Source: Bog-1198 sp963727045 (GTDB lineage: Bacteria; Pseudomonadota; Gammaproteobacteria; Steroidobacterales; Steroidobacteraceae). From it: a DNA stretch of 64,000 nucleotides. The DNA is taken from positions 558,001 through 622,000 of the forward strand of contig CAVSES010000001.1 in the NCBI GenBank assembly GCA_963727045.1. The letters are read 5' to 3'. The translations under genes were made by a program, and so were the position numbers. Every line of letters begins with the position of its first letter. The stretch's first letter is position 1. Under the pieces are notes generated by a model, which made no database searches, was not told where the DNA came from, and was given only the letters and a program-made list of their open reading frames with translations. This document shows positions 46,901 through 54,856 of the stretch, piece after piece.

Positions 46901-47429
46901 GACAGACGCACTGGAAACCCTCGAGTCTGCAATGCGCAAAATCGACCGAGAGACCCGCACGCGATTCCAGGACACCTTCGACAGGGTGAACGCGGGCCTG
47001 AAGGAGAAGTTTCCCCGTCTGTTCGGCGGCGGCCACGCGTACCTGGAGCTCACGGGCGAAGAGGGCGCCGCGGCCGGCGTATCCGTCATGGCACGTCCTC
47101 CGGGTAAACGCAACAGCACCATCAGCCAGCTCTCCGGCGGGGAAAAGGCGCTCACCGCGGTCGCGTTGGTGTTCGCGATATTCGACTTGAACCCCGCGCC
47201 GTTCTGTCTGTTGGACGAGGTGGACGCGCCGCTCGATGAGAACAATGTCGGCCGCTTCTGCGACATCGTGCGCGACATGTCGCGCAACGTGCAGTTCATC
47301 TTCATCACGCACAACAAGAGCACGATGGAACTCGCCTCGCAATTGGTGGGCGTTACGATGAATGAGCCCGGCGTCTCGCGTCTGGTCGCGGTCGATGTCG
47401 ATGAGGCCGTGCGCATGGCGGCGATGTAG
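43926..47429 (+). CDS. smc: Chromosome segregation protein SMC
   Basis: 1167 residues. Walker A in GVVGPNGCGKSNIIDAVRWV (about 28-47), then two long coiled-coil arms with the hinge between about residues 505 and 650 (KSLDRQPRVAQQLRVDRGWE, YLEAVCVDGLDAV). The signature is SQLSGGEKALTAVAL (about 1060) and Walker B PFCLLDEVDAPLDENN. It condenses and segregates DNA with ScpA/ScpB, whose genes are at 54.9-56.5 kb. The zipA start lies 11 bp downstream, a common arrangement in gammaproteobacteria. Confidence 0.98.
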   Translation: MRLTKLKIAGFKSFVDPTTVTFPSSLTGVVGPNGCGKSNIIDAVRWVMGEISAKHLRGESMADVIFNGSSARKPLGAASVELVFDNSDGKIGGEYAAYNEVALRRAVSRDGTSDYFINGIRVRRKDITQLFLGTGLGTRSYAIIEQGMISRVIEARPDDLRAFLEEAAGISRYKERRRETENRIGHTRENLDRLNDLREEVEKQIRHLQRQAATARRYQTLKEEERRLQAELLALRLQSFDAEALVRDAATMTCETAMHAVLADLREVEAQIERIRADQTSKSEALGAIQSRFYEAGGEVTRIEQGIQYARELRQRQRVDLEQAETQVAELVEVLQRDRGQLEALSQELNTMVPGLDAAHAEEHRTNQALEGCETKLAAWQQTWDAHAQAVALGHRETGVERARIEQLENEQRRLLLQQERQESEREALARLQPTVAMETLEMRESAARDAGQKAAAELQELLAEISVARDLERDQSQALNVLRTRWQEALGAQVSTEALQQAALGKVSGKVTEWLKSKSLDRQPRVAQQLRVDRGWERAVETVLGSYLEAVCVDGLDAVTGLLESFDGGHLAVVSMGEAAAVPADAALLQAKVQGPLMLGSVLSSVYTAETLNEALRLRGRLGSGESVVTRDGVWLGPDWLRLSRDADPHTGVIEREETLREIHAQLRGLAEEVKELEHRLELTRERVRDHEDRRDHFQADVNRLHREHVDRRAELDSAQARNVDAARRMTQLETGLVDVRVDLERAETDLRAARARMEAAIDQLAALEPQRIELEQERDRMRADVAAARAAALAAQQLARELALQVESRRSSHNSLTTTLSRIESQLEGLEKRRDELASQLAQGEAPLAAAQAELEQALRRRAEIESELQAARTANDELDAQLRERSAAGEQAEQRVEAARSGLDEARLAAQQVRVRRESVAEQLAATSFELAGLLAQLAADSTVAAWESQLEETKGKIERLGQVNLAAIGEFKEQSERKEYLDRQCKDLTDALETLESAMRKIDRETRTRFQDTFDRVNAGLKEKFPRLFGGGHAYLELTGEEGAAAGVSVMARPPGKRNSTISQLSGGEKALTAVALVFAIFDLNPAPFCLLDEVDAPLDENNVGRFCDIVRDMSRNVQFIFITHNKSTMELASQLVGVTMNEPGVSRLVAVDVDEAVRMAAM

Positions 47430-47440
47430 GGCGCAGTCAT

Positions 47441-48289
47441 TTGGCCGCCGAGCTTCGCCTGATATTGCTTGGATTGAGCCTGCCGCTGCTTGTCGGGATC
47501 TGGTGGTGGACCGCGCGCCGATCGCGCCAGGCGCCCGGCAATCCGGAACTGCGCGAATCGACGCCGCCGCTCGATCCGCGATACGCGGATTCGAACGAGG
47601 ACGACATGCGGCCGCATCCGGAACCGAAGGAGTGGGGTGTTCCGCCCTTCGAGCCCCTCAACATTCGAACCGCCGATTTCGACCGGGTGCCGGTATTGGA
47701 GGGTCCGATCCTGGTCAATGCGGATCCCATGTCCGGATTCGCGGCGGCCCCCGAAGAGGAGCCGGACGAGGAGCTTGACGAGGAGCCCGACGAGGAGCCC
47801 GAGGTTGAGCCCATGCCTGCAGCCGCGCCGTCGGCGCCGGGTCCGAATCCCGCGGAGCTGCAGAAGATCGTGACCATTCGCGTCTGCTCGGTGGGCGAGG
47901 CGCGCTGGTCGGGCGCGCAATTGATGGCCGCGCTCGAAGTGCACGGACTTGCGTTTGGCCGCTACCACGTTTTTCATCGCCGGCATCCGGACGGCCGCAG
48001 CCTGTTCTGTGTTGCAAGCCTGGTCGAGCCCGGTACTTTCGACGTCGCGCACATGGCGCAGCAGGAGTTTCGGGGCGTCACTCTTTTCGCCGTGCTTCCG
48101 GGGCCTCTTCCCCCGCTGGAGACGATGGACGAGCTCTTCGGAACGGCGCGCGGCTTGGCCGAGGAACTGTCGGGCATGGTGCAGGATGGCAAGGGCATGC
48201 CCCTGTCGCCGCAGCGGGCAGCCGCTTTGCGCGAGGACGTGGCGCGCTTCCAGGCGCTGCTGCCCCGGAACGCCCAGCCGGGATCCTAG
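47441..48289 (+). CDS. zipA: Cell division protein ZipA
   Basis: 282 residues from a TTG at 47441. An N-terminal membrane anchor (LRLILLGLSLPLLVGIWWW) is followed by a charged Pro/Glu-rich linker (about 30-135) and the C-terminal FtsZ-binding domain (QKIVTIRVCSVGEARWSGAQ, HRRHPDGRSLFCVASLVEPG, MDELFGTARGLAEEL). ZipA tethers FtsZ to the membrane. The smc-zipA-ligA order supports the call. The TTG start has only AGGG at long spacing. Confidence 0.9.
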   Translation: MAAELRLILLGLSLPLLVGIWWWTARRSRQAPGNPELRESTPPLDPRYADSNEDDMRPHPEPKEWGVPPFEPLNIRTADFDRVPVLEGPILVNADPMSGFAAAPEEEPDEELDEEPDEEPEVEPMPAAAPSAPGPNPAELQKIVTIRVCSVGEARWSGAQLMAALEVHGLAFGRYHVFHRRHPDGRSLFCVASLVEPGTFDVAHMAQQEFRGVTLFAVLPGPLPPLETMDELFGTARGLAEELSGMVQDGKGMPLSPQRAAALREDVARFQALLPRNAQPGS

Positions 48290-48294
48290 CAGCG

Positions 48295-50328
48295 ATGTGC
48301 GCCAGGAAAGCGGCGGATCCGGCCCCGACAGCGGCAGCTCGCGTCGCCGAACTCAAGGAAACCCTGGAGCGATACAACTACCGCTACCATGCGCTCGACG
48401 ACCCGGAGGTTCCGGACGCCGAATACGATCGGCTCCTGCTCGAGCTTCGCTCCATTGAATCGGAGCACCCTGAACTACTCACGCCGGATTCGCCCACACA
48501 GCGGGTCGGCGCGGCGCCCGTTGCCGCATTCGGTGCGGTAAAGCACCGTCTCGCCATGCTGTCCCTGGACAATGCGTTCAGCGAGGAGGATGTGCGCAGC
48601 TTCGACCGGCGCATCCGCGAGCGGCTCGGGCAGGCGGGACCGATGCGCTATTCCGCGGAACCCAAGATGGACGGCCTCGCCATCAGTGCGCGATACGAGT
48701 CGGGTTCGTTCGTGCAGGGCGCGACGCGCGGCGACGGCGAGACCGGCGAGGACATCACGCAGAACCTGCGCACGATCAAGGCCCTTCCCTTGAAGCTGCG
48801 TGCGGATCTCCCGCCGCGCGTGCTCGAAGTCCGCGGCGAGGTGTTCATGCCGCTGTCGGGGTTCAAGCGCTTCAATGAGGAGGCGGTCGCGCGGGGCGAA
48901 AAGAGCTTCGTCAACCCGCGCAATGCGGCGGCCGGCAGCCTGAGGCAGCTCGATCCCCGAATGACGGCGGCGCGCCCGCTGGATCTGTTCATCTATGGGC
49001 TCGGAATCGTCGAGGGCGGCGAGCTGCCCGCAAGTCACAGTGCGACGCTGAAGGCATTGCGCCACTGGGGGTTCAAGATCTGTCCGCAATCCCGCGTGGT
49101 CGACGGCGTCGAGGGTTGCCTGGATTACTACCGCGAGATGGGCGCACTACGCCCCAAGCTGCCGTATCAAATCGACGGCGTGGTCTACAAGGTCGACGAT
49201 CTGGGCCTGCAGCGCCAGATGGGATTCGTGGCCCGCGCGCCGCGCTGGGCGGTGGCGCACAAGTTCCCGGCCGAGGAGGCCTTGACCACGATTCGCGGCA
49301 TTGAATTCCAGGTGGGCCGCACGGGCGCGCTGACGCCGGTGGCGCGGCTCGAGCCGGTGTTCGTCGGCGGCGTCACGGTCAGCAACGCAACCCTGCACAA
49401 CATGGACGAGCTGACCCGCAAGGACGTGCGGGTGGGCGACACGGTGGTGATCCGCCGGGCCGGGGACGTGATTCCGGAGGTGGCGAGAGTGCTGACGGAG
49501 CGGCGGGTCGCCGGCGCGACGCTGGTGGCGCTGCCCAAGGCATGCCCGGTGTGTGGATATCCGGTCGTGCGCGAGGCCGATCAGGCGGTCGCGCGATGCA
49601 TGGGCGGACGGGCGTGCCCGGCGCAACGCAAAGAGGAAATCAAGCACTTTGCATCGCGTCGCGCCATGGACATTCAGGGTCTCGGCGACAAGCTCGTCGA
49701 GCAGCTGGTGGACCGCGATTGGGTGCGAACACCGGCGGACCTGTTCGATCTGCGGGTGGAGCAGCTCGCCACGCTCGAGCGCATGGGAGACAAGTCTGCG
49801 CAGAAATTGCAGTCCGCCATTCTGGCTGCATTGCATACGAGCTTGCCCCGGTTTCTGTACGCCCTCGGCATACGCGACGTGGGCGAGGCGACGGCGCTTG
49901 CACTGGCACGGCAATTCGGCGAATTCGCCGCGCTGCGCGGGGCTCCGGCGGATGAGATCCAGCGCGTCCCGGACGTGGGTCCGGTCGTCGCAAAGAATGT
50001 TGCCGCGTACTTTCAGGATCCGGAGAACAGGGCCATCGTCGATCGGCTGCTCGCCGCGGGCGTCACCTGGCCGGCGCCGCCGCCCGTTGAGTCTCACGGG
50101 GAACTCGGCGGCAAGACATTCGTGCTGACCGGAACGCTTCAGGCGCTGACGCGCGAGGCGGCGGAGGAAGCCATCGTCGCCCTGGGCGGCAAAGTGAGCG
50201 GCAGCGTGTCGAAGAAAACCCACTACGTGGTGGCGGGGGCCGACGCGGGCTCCAAACTCAAGAAGGCGGCGGAGCTCGGCATCCCGGTGCTCGACGAGGC
50301 CGCCTTCGTCAAAATGCTCAAGAGGTAG
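48295..50328 (+). CDS. ligA: NAD-dependent DNA ligase LigA
   Basis: 677 residues, normal size. Ia domain (ELKETLERYNYRYHALDDPE), catalytic Lys in AEPKMDGLAISARYESG (about 122), and motif III FEVRGE-type VLEVRGEVFMP. Zn finger CPVCGYPVVRE ... CMGGRACPAQR, helix-hairpin-helix repeats, and a C-terminal BRCT domain (GGKTFVLTGTLQALTREAAE). It seals nicks in replication using NAD+. Follows zipA by 5 bp. Confidence 0.98.
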   Translation: MCARKAADPAPTAAARVAELKETLERYNYRYHALDDPEVPDAEYDRLLLELRSIESEHPELLTPDSPTQRVGAAPVAAFGAVKHRLAMLSLDNAFSEEDVRSFDRRIRERLGQAGPMRYSAEPKMDGLAISARYESGSFVQGATRGDGETGEDITQNLRTIKALPLKLRADLPPRVLEVRGEVFMPLSGFKRFNEEAVARGEKSFVNPRNAAAGSLRQLDPRMTAARPLDLFIYGLGIVEGGELPASHSATLKALRHWGFKICPQSRVVDGVEGCLDYYREMGALRPKLPYQIDGVVYKVDDLGLQRQMGFVARAPRWAVAHKFPAEEALTTIRGIEFQVGRTGALTPVARLEPVFVGGVTVSNATLHNMDELTRKDVRVGDTVVIRRAGDVIPEVARVLTERRVAGATLVALPKACPVCGYPVVREADQAVARCMGGRACPAQRKEEIKHFASRRAMDIQGLGDKLVEQLVDRDWVRTPADLFDLRVEQLATLERMGDKSAQKLQSAILAALHTSLPRFLYALGIRDVGEATALALARQFGEFAALRGAPADEIQRVPDVGPVVAKNVAAYFQDPENRAIVDRLLAAGVTWPAPPPVESHGELGGKTFVLTGTLQALTREAAEEAIVALGGKVSGSVSKKTHYVVAGADAGSKLKKAAELGIPVLDEAAFVKMLKR

Positions 50329-50369
50329 CGAACGCGAAGGCAGGATGCCGGAGCCGACTCCCGAAGGGC

Positions 50370-50396
50370 GCCGCGGGCCCAGGATGGGCCCGCGGC
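50370..50396. terminator. Bidirectional terminator between ligA and the PPIase gene
   Basis: GCCGCGGGCCCA / TGGGCCCGCGGC, 12-bp perfect stem with a 3-base loop, followed by ATTTCC. It lies between two convergent genes and could stop both transcripts. Confidence 0.75.
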
Positions 50397-50435
50397 ATTT
50401 CCTGCGAATCCGCCGCGTCCTGCGCGAAATCCCTC

Positions 50436-51278
50436 TTAGAGGCTCTTTTCGATCTTGGCGGACTTCTTCAGCTGGTCGATGTAGGCCTGAAATTTCTTCT
50501 GCATGATGCCCTGGGAAAGCTGACTCTTCATCTGGTCGAACGGCGCATCGCGCGTGTCTTCGAGACGGATGATGTGCCATCCGTATTGCGTCTGCACGGG
50601 ATCGGTCGTGATATCGCCCTTCTTCAGACCCTTGACCGCATCGCCGAAGGGTTTGACCATGCGCGCCGTCGTGAACCATCCGAGGTCGCCGCCGTTCGCC
50701 TTAGAATTGTCGGTCGAATTCGCCTTCGCAAGGTCCTCGAACTTTGCCCCGCCCTTGATCTTCTTGATCAGCTGTTCGGCTTTTTCCTTCGTGGGCACCA
50801 GGATGTGCGAGGCGTGGTATTCCGTCTTGTCGGTGGCGGCGTCGTAGGCGGCATGCAGCTCCTGATCCGTGGGCTCATTGCCCTTGATGTACTTCTGAGC
50901 GGCGGCATCCGCCATGATCTGGGTACGCACGAGCGCGATTCGCGTGGCCACATCCGGGTCCTTTTCCAGCCCGTCTTTCGCGGCCTGATCGGCGACGAGC
51001 TGCGTGTTGATCATTTGGTCCAGGACTTGATTCTTCTCCTCCGCGGTGACGTCGGCCGCCGGTTTGCCGCGCAGAAGCCCCTTCAGGTAATCGTCGTAAG
51101 CTTCGCGCGAAATGGGCGTGCCGTCGACGACGGCGACCGGCGGCGTGGCCGGCTTATCCGCAGGGGCGGCGGGGGCGGGCGCCGCAGCCTGCTGACCCTT
51201 GCCGCAGGCCGCCAGCATCATGGTGATGGCTGCCACGGTGGATAGGCGGGTCCACGGTGAACTGAAAAATTGCGTCAT
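50436..51278 (-). CDS. Parvulin-type peptidyl-prolyl isomerase lipoprotein
   Basis: 280 residues from the ATG at 51278 (AGAGGA upstream). Lipoprotein signal ending MLAACGKG, a Pro/Ala-rich linker, SurA-N-like helices (TPISREAYDDYLKGLL ... VLDQMINTQLVADQAAKDG), and a rotamase domain (YHASHILVPTKEKAEQLIKK, NGGDLGWFTTARMVKPFGDA, TQYGWHIIRLEDTR). It is probably an envelope chaperone/isomerase helping outer-membrane proteins. Convergent with ligA; the strong hairpin separates them. Confidence 0.93.
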   Translation of the reverse strand: MTQFFSSPWTRLSTVAAITMMLAACGKGQQAAAPAPAAPADKPATPPVAVVDGTPISREAYDDYLKGLLRGKPAADVTAEEKNQVLDQMINTQLVADQAAKDGLEKDPDVATRIALVRTQIMADAAAQKYIKGNEPTDQELHAAYDAATDKTEYHASHILVPTKEKAEQLIKKIKGGAKFEDLAKANSTDNSKANGGDLGWFTTARMVKPFGDAVKGLKKGDITTDPVQTQYGWHIIRLEDTRDAPFDQMKSQLSQGIMQKKFQAYIDQLKKSAKIEKSL

Positions 51279-51439
51279 TTGTATCCTCTGCACACGAAAA
51301 AAGGCGGCTTTGGCCGAAATGGCCGACGCGCCCGGGGGCGGCAGTTTAGCCTTTACCGCGCGATCTCTCCAATTATCGATGCGAATCGGCGAAAACCCGC
51401 CTTGGGGCTGTCCGATACTCAGACTGCCGGCTCCCGGGG

Positions 51440-51715
51440 TCACGGCAGCGGTGGTGAAGCCTCTATCGCCAGCGCATGGATGTCCGTCTTCAACAAGTCG
51501 CCAACCGCGGCATACACCATCCGATGCCGCGACACCGGGGGGACGCCGCGGAATGCCTCGGCCACGATCCTGATGCGGAAATGACCGTGGCCCCCCGCCG
51601 CCCCCGCATGACCCACGTGCCGTTGGCTCTCGTCCTCGATGATCAGAATCGTCGGCGCAAATCGCGCCTCCAGGCACCGGCGTAGAAGCTCCTCGCGCGA
51701 GCGGGCCTCGGTCAC
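51440..51715 (-). CDS. BolA-family protein
   Basis: 91 residues from the GTG at 51715, overlapping the yciB stop (GTGA). The class II KH-like fold with the family signature HVGHAGAAGGHGHFRIRIVA (about 38-57) and the invariant HRMVYAAVGDLL. BolA proteins bind monothiol glutaredoxins and Fe-S clusters, and some bind DNA. The Cys at about residue 14 is not in the usual ligand position; His in HVGH/HRM fit BolA ligands. Confidence 0.92.
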   Translation of the reverse strand: MTEARSREELLRRCLEARFAPTILIIEDESQRHVGHAGAAGGHGHFRIRIVAEAFRGVPPVSRHRMVYAAVGDLLKTDIHALAIEASPPLP

Positions 51716-52272
51716 GGCCCGGCTCCGCTCGGCGGCGCCTCGGTCTTGCCGCTCAGCCACAGCACCTGCGGCACCATGAATATCAGCATGGCCGCCGTGA
51801 TGCCGAACACCTTGAATTTGACCCAAACGCCCTCGGCGAAATTCTGCGCCACATAGATGTTCGCGGCGGCCAGGACGGCGAACCAGACCACCCACAGGGC
51901 ATTGATCAGCGACCACGTGCGCGCCGAAATTCGCAGCGGCTCCGTGAACACAGCCTCGAGCATGCGACGGGCGAGGGGCTGCCTGCCGATGAACATGCTG
52001 CCCAGAAAGGCAGCCGCTGCGAGCGCGAGCAGCACCGTGGGTTTCCATTGAATGAAGCGGCGGTCGTGCAGCAGGAGCGTGGCGGAGCCGAGCACGAGCA
52101 CGACGGCGGCCGTGACGATGTGCATGGTCTTGAATTTGCCGGTCTGCAGGCGGTGCACCACCAGCAGCAGGACGCATGCGGCCATGAGCGCCGCAGTCGC
52201 CCAGTAAATACCGAGGAATTCGAAGGCGGCGAAGAAAACGATGAGGGGCGACCATTCGAGCAGCTGATTCAT
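51712..52272 (-). CDS. yciB: Septation protein A / YciB-type inner-membrane protein
   Basis: 186 residues from the ATG at 52272 (MNQLLEWSPLIVFFAAFEFL). Five membrane helices and the family motifs GIYWATAALMAACVLLLVVH, RRFIQWKPTVLLALAAAAFL and NALWVVWFAVLAAANIYVAQ. YciB affects cell envelope and division in E. coli. bolA follows with an overlap. Divergent from yciO; the two starts are only 21 bp apart. Confidence 0.93.
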   Translation of the reverse strand: MNQLLEWSPLIVFFAAFEFLGIYWATAALMAACVLLLVVHRLQTGKFKTMHIVTAAVVLVLGSATLLLHDRRFIQWKPTVLLALAAAAFLGSMFIGRQPLARRMLEAVFTEPLRISARTWSLINALWVVWFAVLAAANIYVAQNFAEGVWVKFKVFGITAAMLIFMVPQVLWLSGKTEAPPSGAGP

Positions 52273-52293
52273 CCGCGTATCATAGCCGACGAC

Positions 52294-52929
52294 GTGAGTA
52301 TCTACCTGCAACTGCATCCGGTGTCCCCGCAGCGGCGCTTCGTGCGCCAGGCGGTCGAGGTTTTGCGCGGCGGAGGGGTGATCGTGTACCCCACCGATTC
52401 GTGCTACGCGCTCGGCTGTCATATCGGGGACAAGGCGGCGCTCGAGCGGATCCGGGAGATCCGGCAGACGGATCGCAATCATCATTTCACGCTGGTGTGC
52501 CGCGATCTCGCGGATGTCGGCAAGTACGCGCTGGTCGAGAACTGGCAGTACCGGCTGCTGCGCGCGCACACTCCCGGCCCGTATACCTTTCTGCTCAAGG
52601 CCTCACGCGAGACGCCGCGGCGCCTGAAGCATGAACGGCGCGGCACCATCGGGTTGCGCGTGCCGGACCACCCCGTGACGGCGATGCTGCTTTCGGAGCT
52701 GCGTGAGCCCGTCATGAGCTCGACGCTGCTTCTGCCGGGCGAGGAATTGCCGCGCACCGATGCCCGCGACATCTACGAGAAACTCGAGCGCAGCGTCGAT
52801 CTGGTCCTCGACGGCGGCAATTGCGGCTTGGTACCGACCTCCGTCATCGATCTGTCGGGCGACCGGGCCGTGGTGATGCGCGTCGGCCGCGGCGACGTAA
52901 ACCCCTTTGCCGACTCCGCACCCGTATAA
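52294..52929 (+). CDS. yciO: YciO/YrdC/Sua5-family protein
   Basis: 211 residues from a GTG at 52294. The YrdC-like fold: GGVIVYPTDSCYALGCHIGD (about 28-47, substrate loop), HTPGPYTFLLKASRETPRRL, ERRGTIGLRVPDHPVTAMLL, and PVMSSTLLLPGEELPR. It resembles E. coli YciO more than TsaC by the ALGC and TFLLKA motifs. Its role may be threonylcarbamoyl-AMP-like chemistry; in E. coli YciO is only weakly active. First gene of the run to rluB. Confidence 0.9.
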   Translation: MSIYLQLHPVSPQRRFVRQAVEVLRGGGVIVYPTDSCYALGCHIGDKAALERIREIRQTDRNHHFTLVCRDLADVGKYALVENWQYRLLRAHTPGPYTFLLKASRETPRRLKHERRGTIGLRVPDHPVTAMLLSELREPVMSSTLLLPGEELPRTDARDIYEKLERSVDLVLDGGNCGLVPTSVIDLSGDRAVVMRVGRGDVNPFADSAPV

Positions 52930-52988
52930 TGTCCCGACGCCCCTTGGGTCATTAGGGTCGATGTTAGTTTAAATAACGAGTGTAAACG

Positions 52989-53645
52989 TTGGATTTATTT
53001 GCATTTCTATACAAGATATCCATCTGGGCGATCCCGATATTGTCTGCAATCACCCTGCACGAAGTCGCACATGGCTGGATGGCAAGATACTTCGGTGACC
53101 GTACGGCCGAGATGCTCGGACGCTTGAGTTTGAATCCGCTGCGCCACATCGATCCGATCGGTACCGTGCTGGTTCCAGGCCTGCTGCTCGCCATCGGCGG
53201 TCCGCTGTTCGGATGGGCGAAGCCGGTACCGGTGGCCACGAGCGCGTTGCGCAGCCCGCGCCGAGCGACAGTACTCGTGGCGCTGGCCGGACCGGCGGCG
53301 AATCTTTTCATGGCGGCGGCGTGGTGCGCGATTCTGGGAGCGGCGGTCCGCTTCAACGGCAACGCGACGTTGAACCGCTGGATCGAGAGCATGGCGCAGG
53401 CCGGTATCTGGATGAACGTGGTTCTTGCGGTGTTCAATCTTCTGCCTATCCCGCCGCTCGACGGCGGGCGAGTGGTGTCGGGCCTGCTGCCGCCGCGCTT
53501 GAGCGCCCGCTTGGACAAGCTCGAGCCGGTCGGTCTCTTCATCGTGCTTGGATTGTCCGCATTCGGTTTGTTGGGCTGGCTGTTCGTGCCCGCCTACCGC
53601 GTCATGGGTCGCGTCATCCAAGCGTTGATGGCGTCGGCCGCATGA
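52989..53645 (+). CDS. Site-2-protease-family (M50) membrane metalloprotease
   Basis: 218 residues from a TTG at 52989. The zinc motif HEVAH (about residues 24-28) is in the first helix (ILSAITLHEVAHGWMARYFG). The third ligand Asp is in NLLPIPPLDGGRV (about 157-169). Five membrane helices, no PDZ domain, as in the small bacterial M50 proteins of unknown substrate. Its stop overlaps the trpS start (ATGA). Confidence 0.9.
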   Translation: MDLFAFLYKISIWAIPILSAITLHEVAHGWMARYFGDRTAEMLGRLSLNPLRHIDPIGTVLVPGLLLAIGGPLFGWAKPVPVATSALRSPRRATVLVALAGPAANLFMAAAWCAILGAAVRFNGNATLNRWIESMAQAGIWMNVVLAVFNLLPIPPLDGGRVVSGLLPPRLSARLDKLEPVGLFIVLGLSAFGLLGWLFVPAYRVMGRVIQALMASAA

Positions 53646-54856
53646 GCGGCCCGATCCAAAATCGGCGGGTTTTGTCGGGCATGCGGCCCACCGGCCAGCT
53701 GCATCTGGGCAATTATCACGGGGCGCTCAAGAATTGGATCGAGCTGCAGTACCAGTACGAATGTTACTTCTTCATTGCCGACTGGCACGCCCTCACCACC
53801 GGCTACGAGGACACCTCGAAGCTCGAGGAACACGTCTGGACCATGGCCATCGACTGGCTGGCCGCCGGCCTCAACCCCGGGGTCGCCACTCTGTTCATCC
53901 AATCGAAAGTGCCGGAACACGCGGAACTTCACCTGCTGCTGTCCATGATCACGCCCTTGGGCTGGCTGGAGCGCGTCCCGTCCTACAAGGATCAGCAAAC
54001 CCAGCTCGCCGATCGCGATCTGAGCACTTACGGTTTTCTCGGCTACCCCTTGCTGCAATCAGCCGATATCCTGCTGTATCGCTCGCAATACGTGCCGGTG
54101 GGTGAAGATCAGGTTGCGCACGTCGAGATCACCCGCGAGGTGGCGCGCCGCTTCAACCACATCTACGGCCGCGAGGCCGAATTCGAACAAAAGGTGGAAA
54201 AGGCCATCAAGAGCCTGGGTTCACGAAATTCCTCGATGTACCGCACCTTGCGCAAGGAGTTTCAGGAAAAGGGCGACGCGGACGCACTCGCCAAGGCGCG
54301 CGCCCTGGTCGAGTCGAACGCCCGGCTGACCGTCGCCGACCGGGACCGGCTATTTGGATTTCTCGAAGGCACTGGGATTGCCATTCTCCCCGAGCCCGAG
54401 GTGCTGCTCACGGCGACCCCGAAAGTGCCCGGCCTGGACGGACGCAAGATGTCGAAATCCTACGGCAACACGATCGGCCTGCGCGAGGATGCGGATTCGA
54501 TCGTCAAGAAGCTCAAGGCCATGCAAACGGATCCCGCGCGCGTACGGCGCACCGATCCGGGTGACCCCGACAAGTGCCCGGTATGGGACCTGCACAAGGT
54601 GTATTCGAATGCCGACACTCAAGCCTGGGTGCAGCAGGGCTGCCGAAGCGCCGGTATCGGGTGCCTGGAATGCAAGGCGCCGCTGATCGAAAAGATTGTG
54701 GAGGAGGTGTCCGCGATCTCGAAACGAGCGCAAGAGTTTGAGGAGAATCCCGAACTGGTACGGGGTATCATCGCCGAAGGGTGCGAGCGGGCGCGCGGAG
54801 CGGCACGCGACACCCTCGACGCCGTCCGTCAAGCCATGGCCATGGATTACCGATGA
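53642..54856 (+). CDS. trpS: Tryptophanyl-tRNA synthetase, long form with a Cys motif like the 4Fe-4S TrpRS
   Basis: 404 residues, about 70 longer than E. coli TrpRS. HIGH equivalent HLGN in RPTGQLHLGNYHGALKNW (about 19), KMSKS in GRKMSKSYGN (about 270). An insertion of about 60 residues lies before it (SLGSRNSSMYRTLRKEFQEK ...). After the KMSKS loop the cysteines are spaced C-x21-C-x6-C-x2-C (PDKC ... QQGC, GIGC, LEC), close to the C-x22-C-x6-C-x2-C of Thermotoga TrpRS that binds 4Fe-4S. Overlaps the protease and scpA by ATGA. Confidence 0.95.
   Translation: MSGPIQNRRVLSGMRPTGQLHLGNYHGALKNWIELQYQYECYFFIADWHALTTGYEDTSKLEEHVWTMAIDWLAAGLNPGVATLFIQSKVPEHAELHLLLSMITPLGWLERVPSYKDQQTQLADRDLSTYGFLGYPLLQSADILLYRSQYVPVGEDQVAHVEITREVARRFNHIYGREAEFEQKVEKAIKSLGSRNSSMYRTLRKEFQEKGDADALAKARALVESNARLTVADRDRLFGFLEGTGIAILPEPEVLLTATPKVPGLDGRKMSKSYGNTIGLREDADSIVKKLKAMQTDPARVRRTDPGDPDKCPVWDLHKVYSNADTQAWVQQGCRSAGIGCLECKAPLIEKIVEEVSAISKRAQEFEENPELVRGIIAEGCERARGAARDTLDAVRQAMAMDYR

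Noticed and set aside
46022..48052. 676-codon open frame antisense to smc and zipA
   Set aside because: Ser/Arg/Ala-rich shadow of coiled-coil codons; crosses two real genes.
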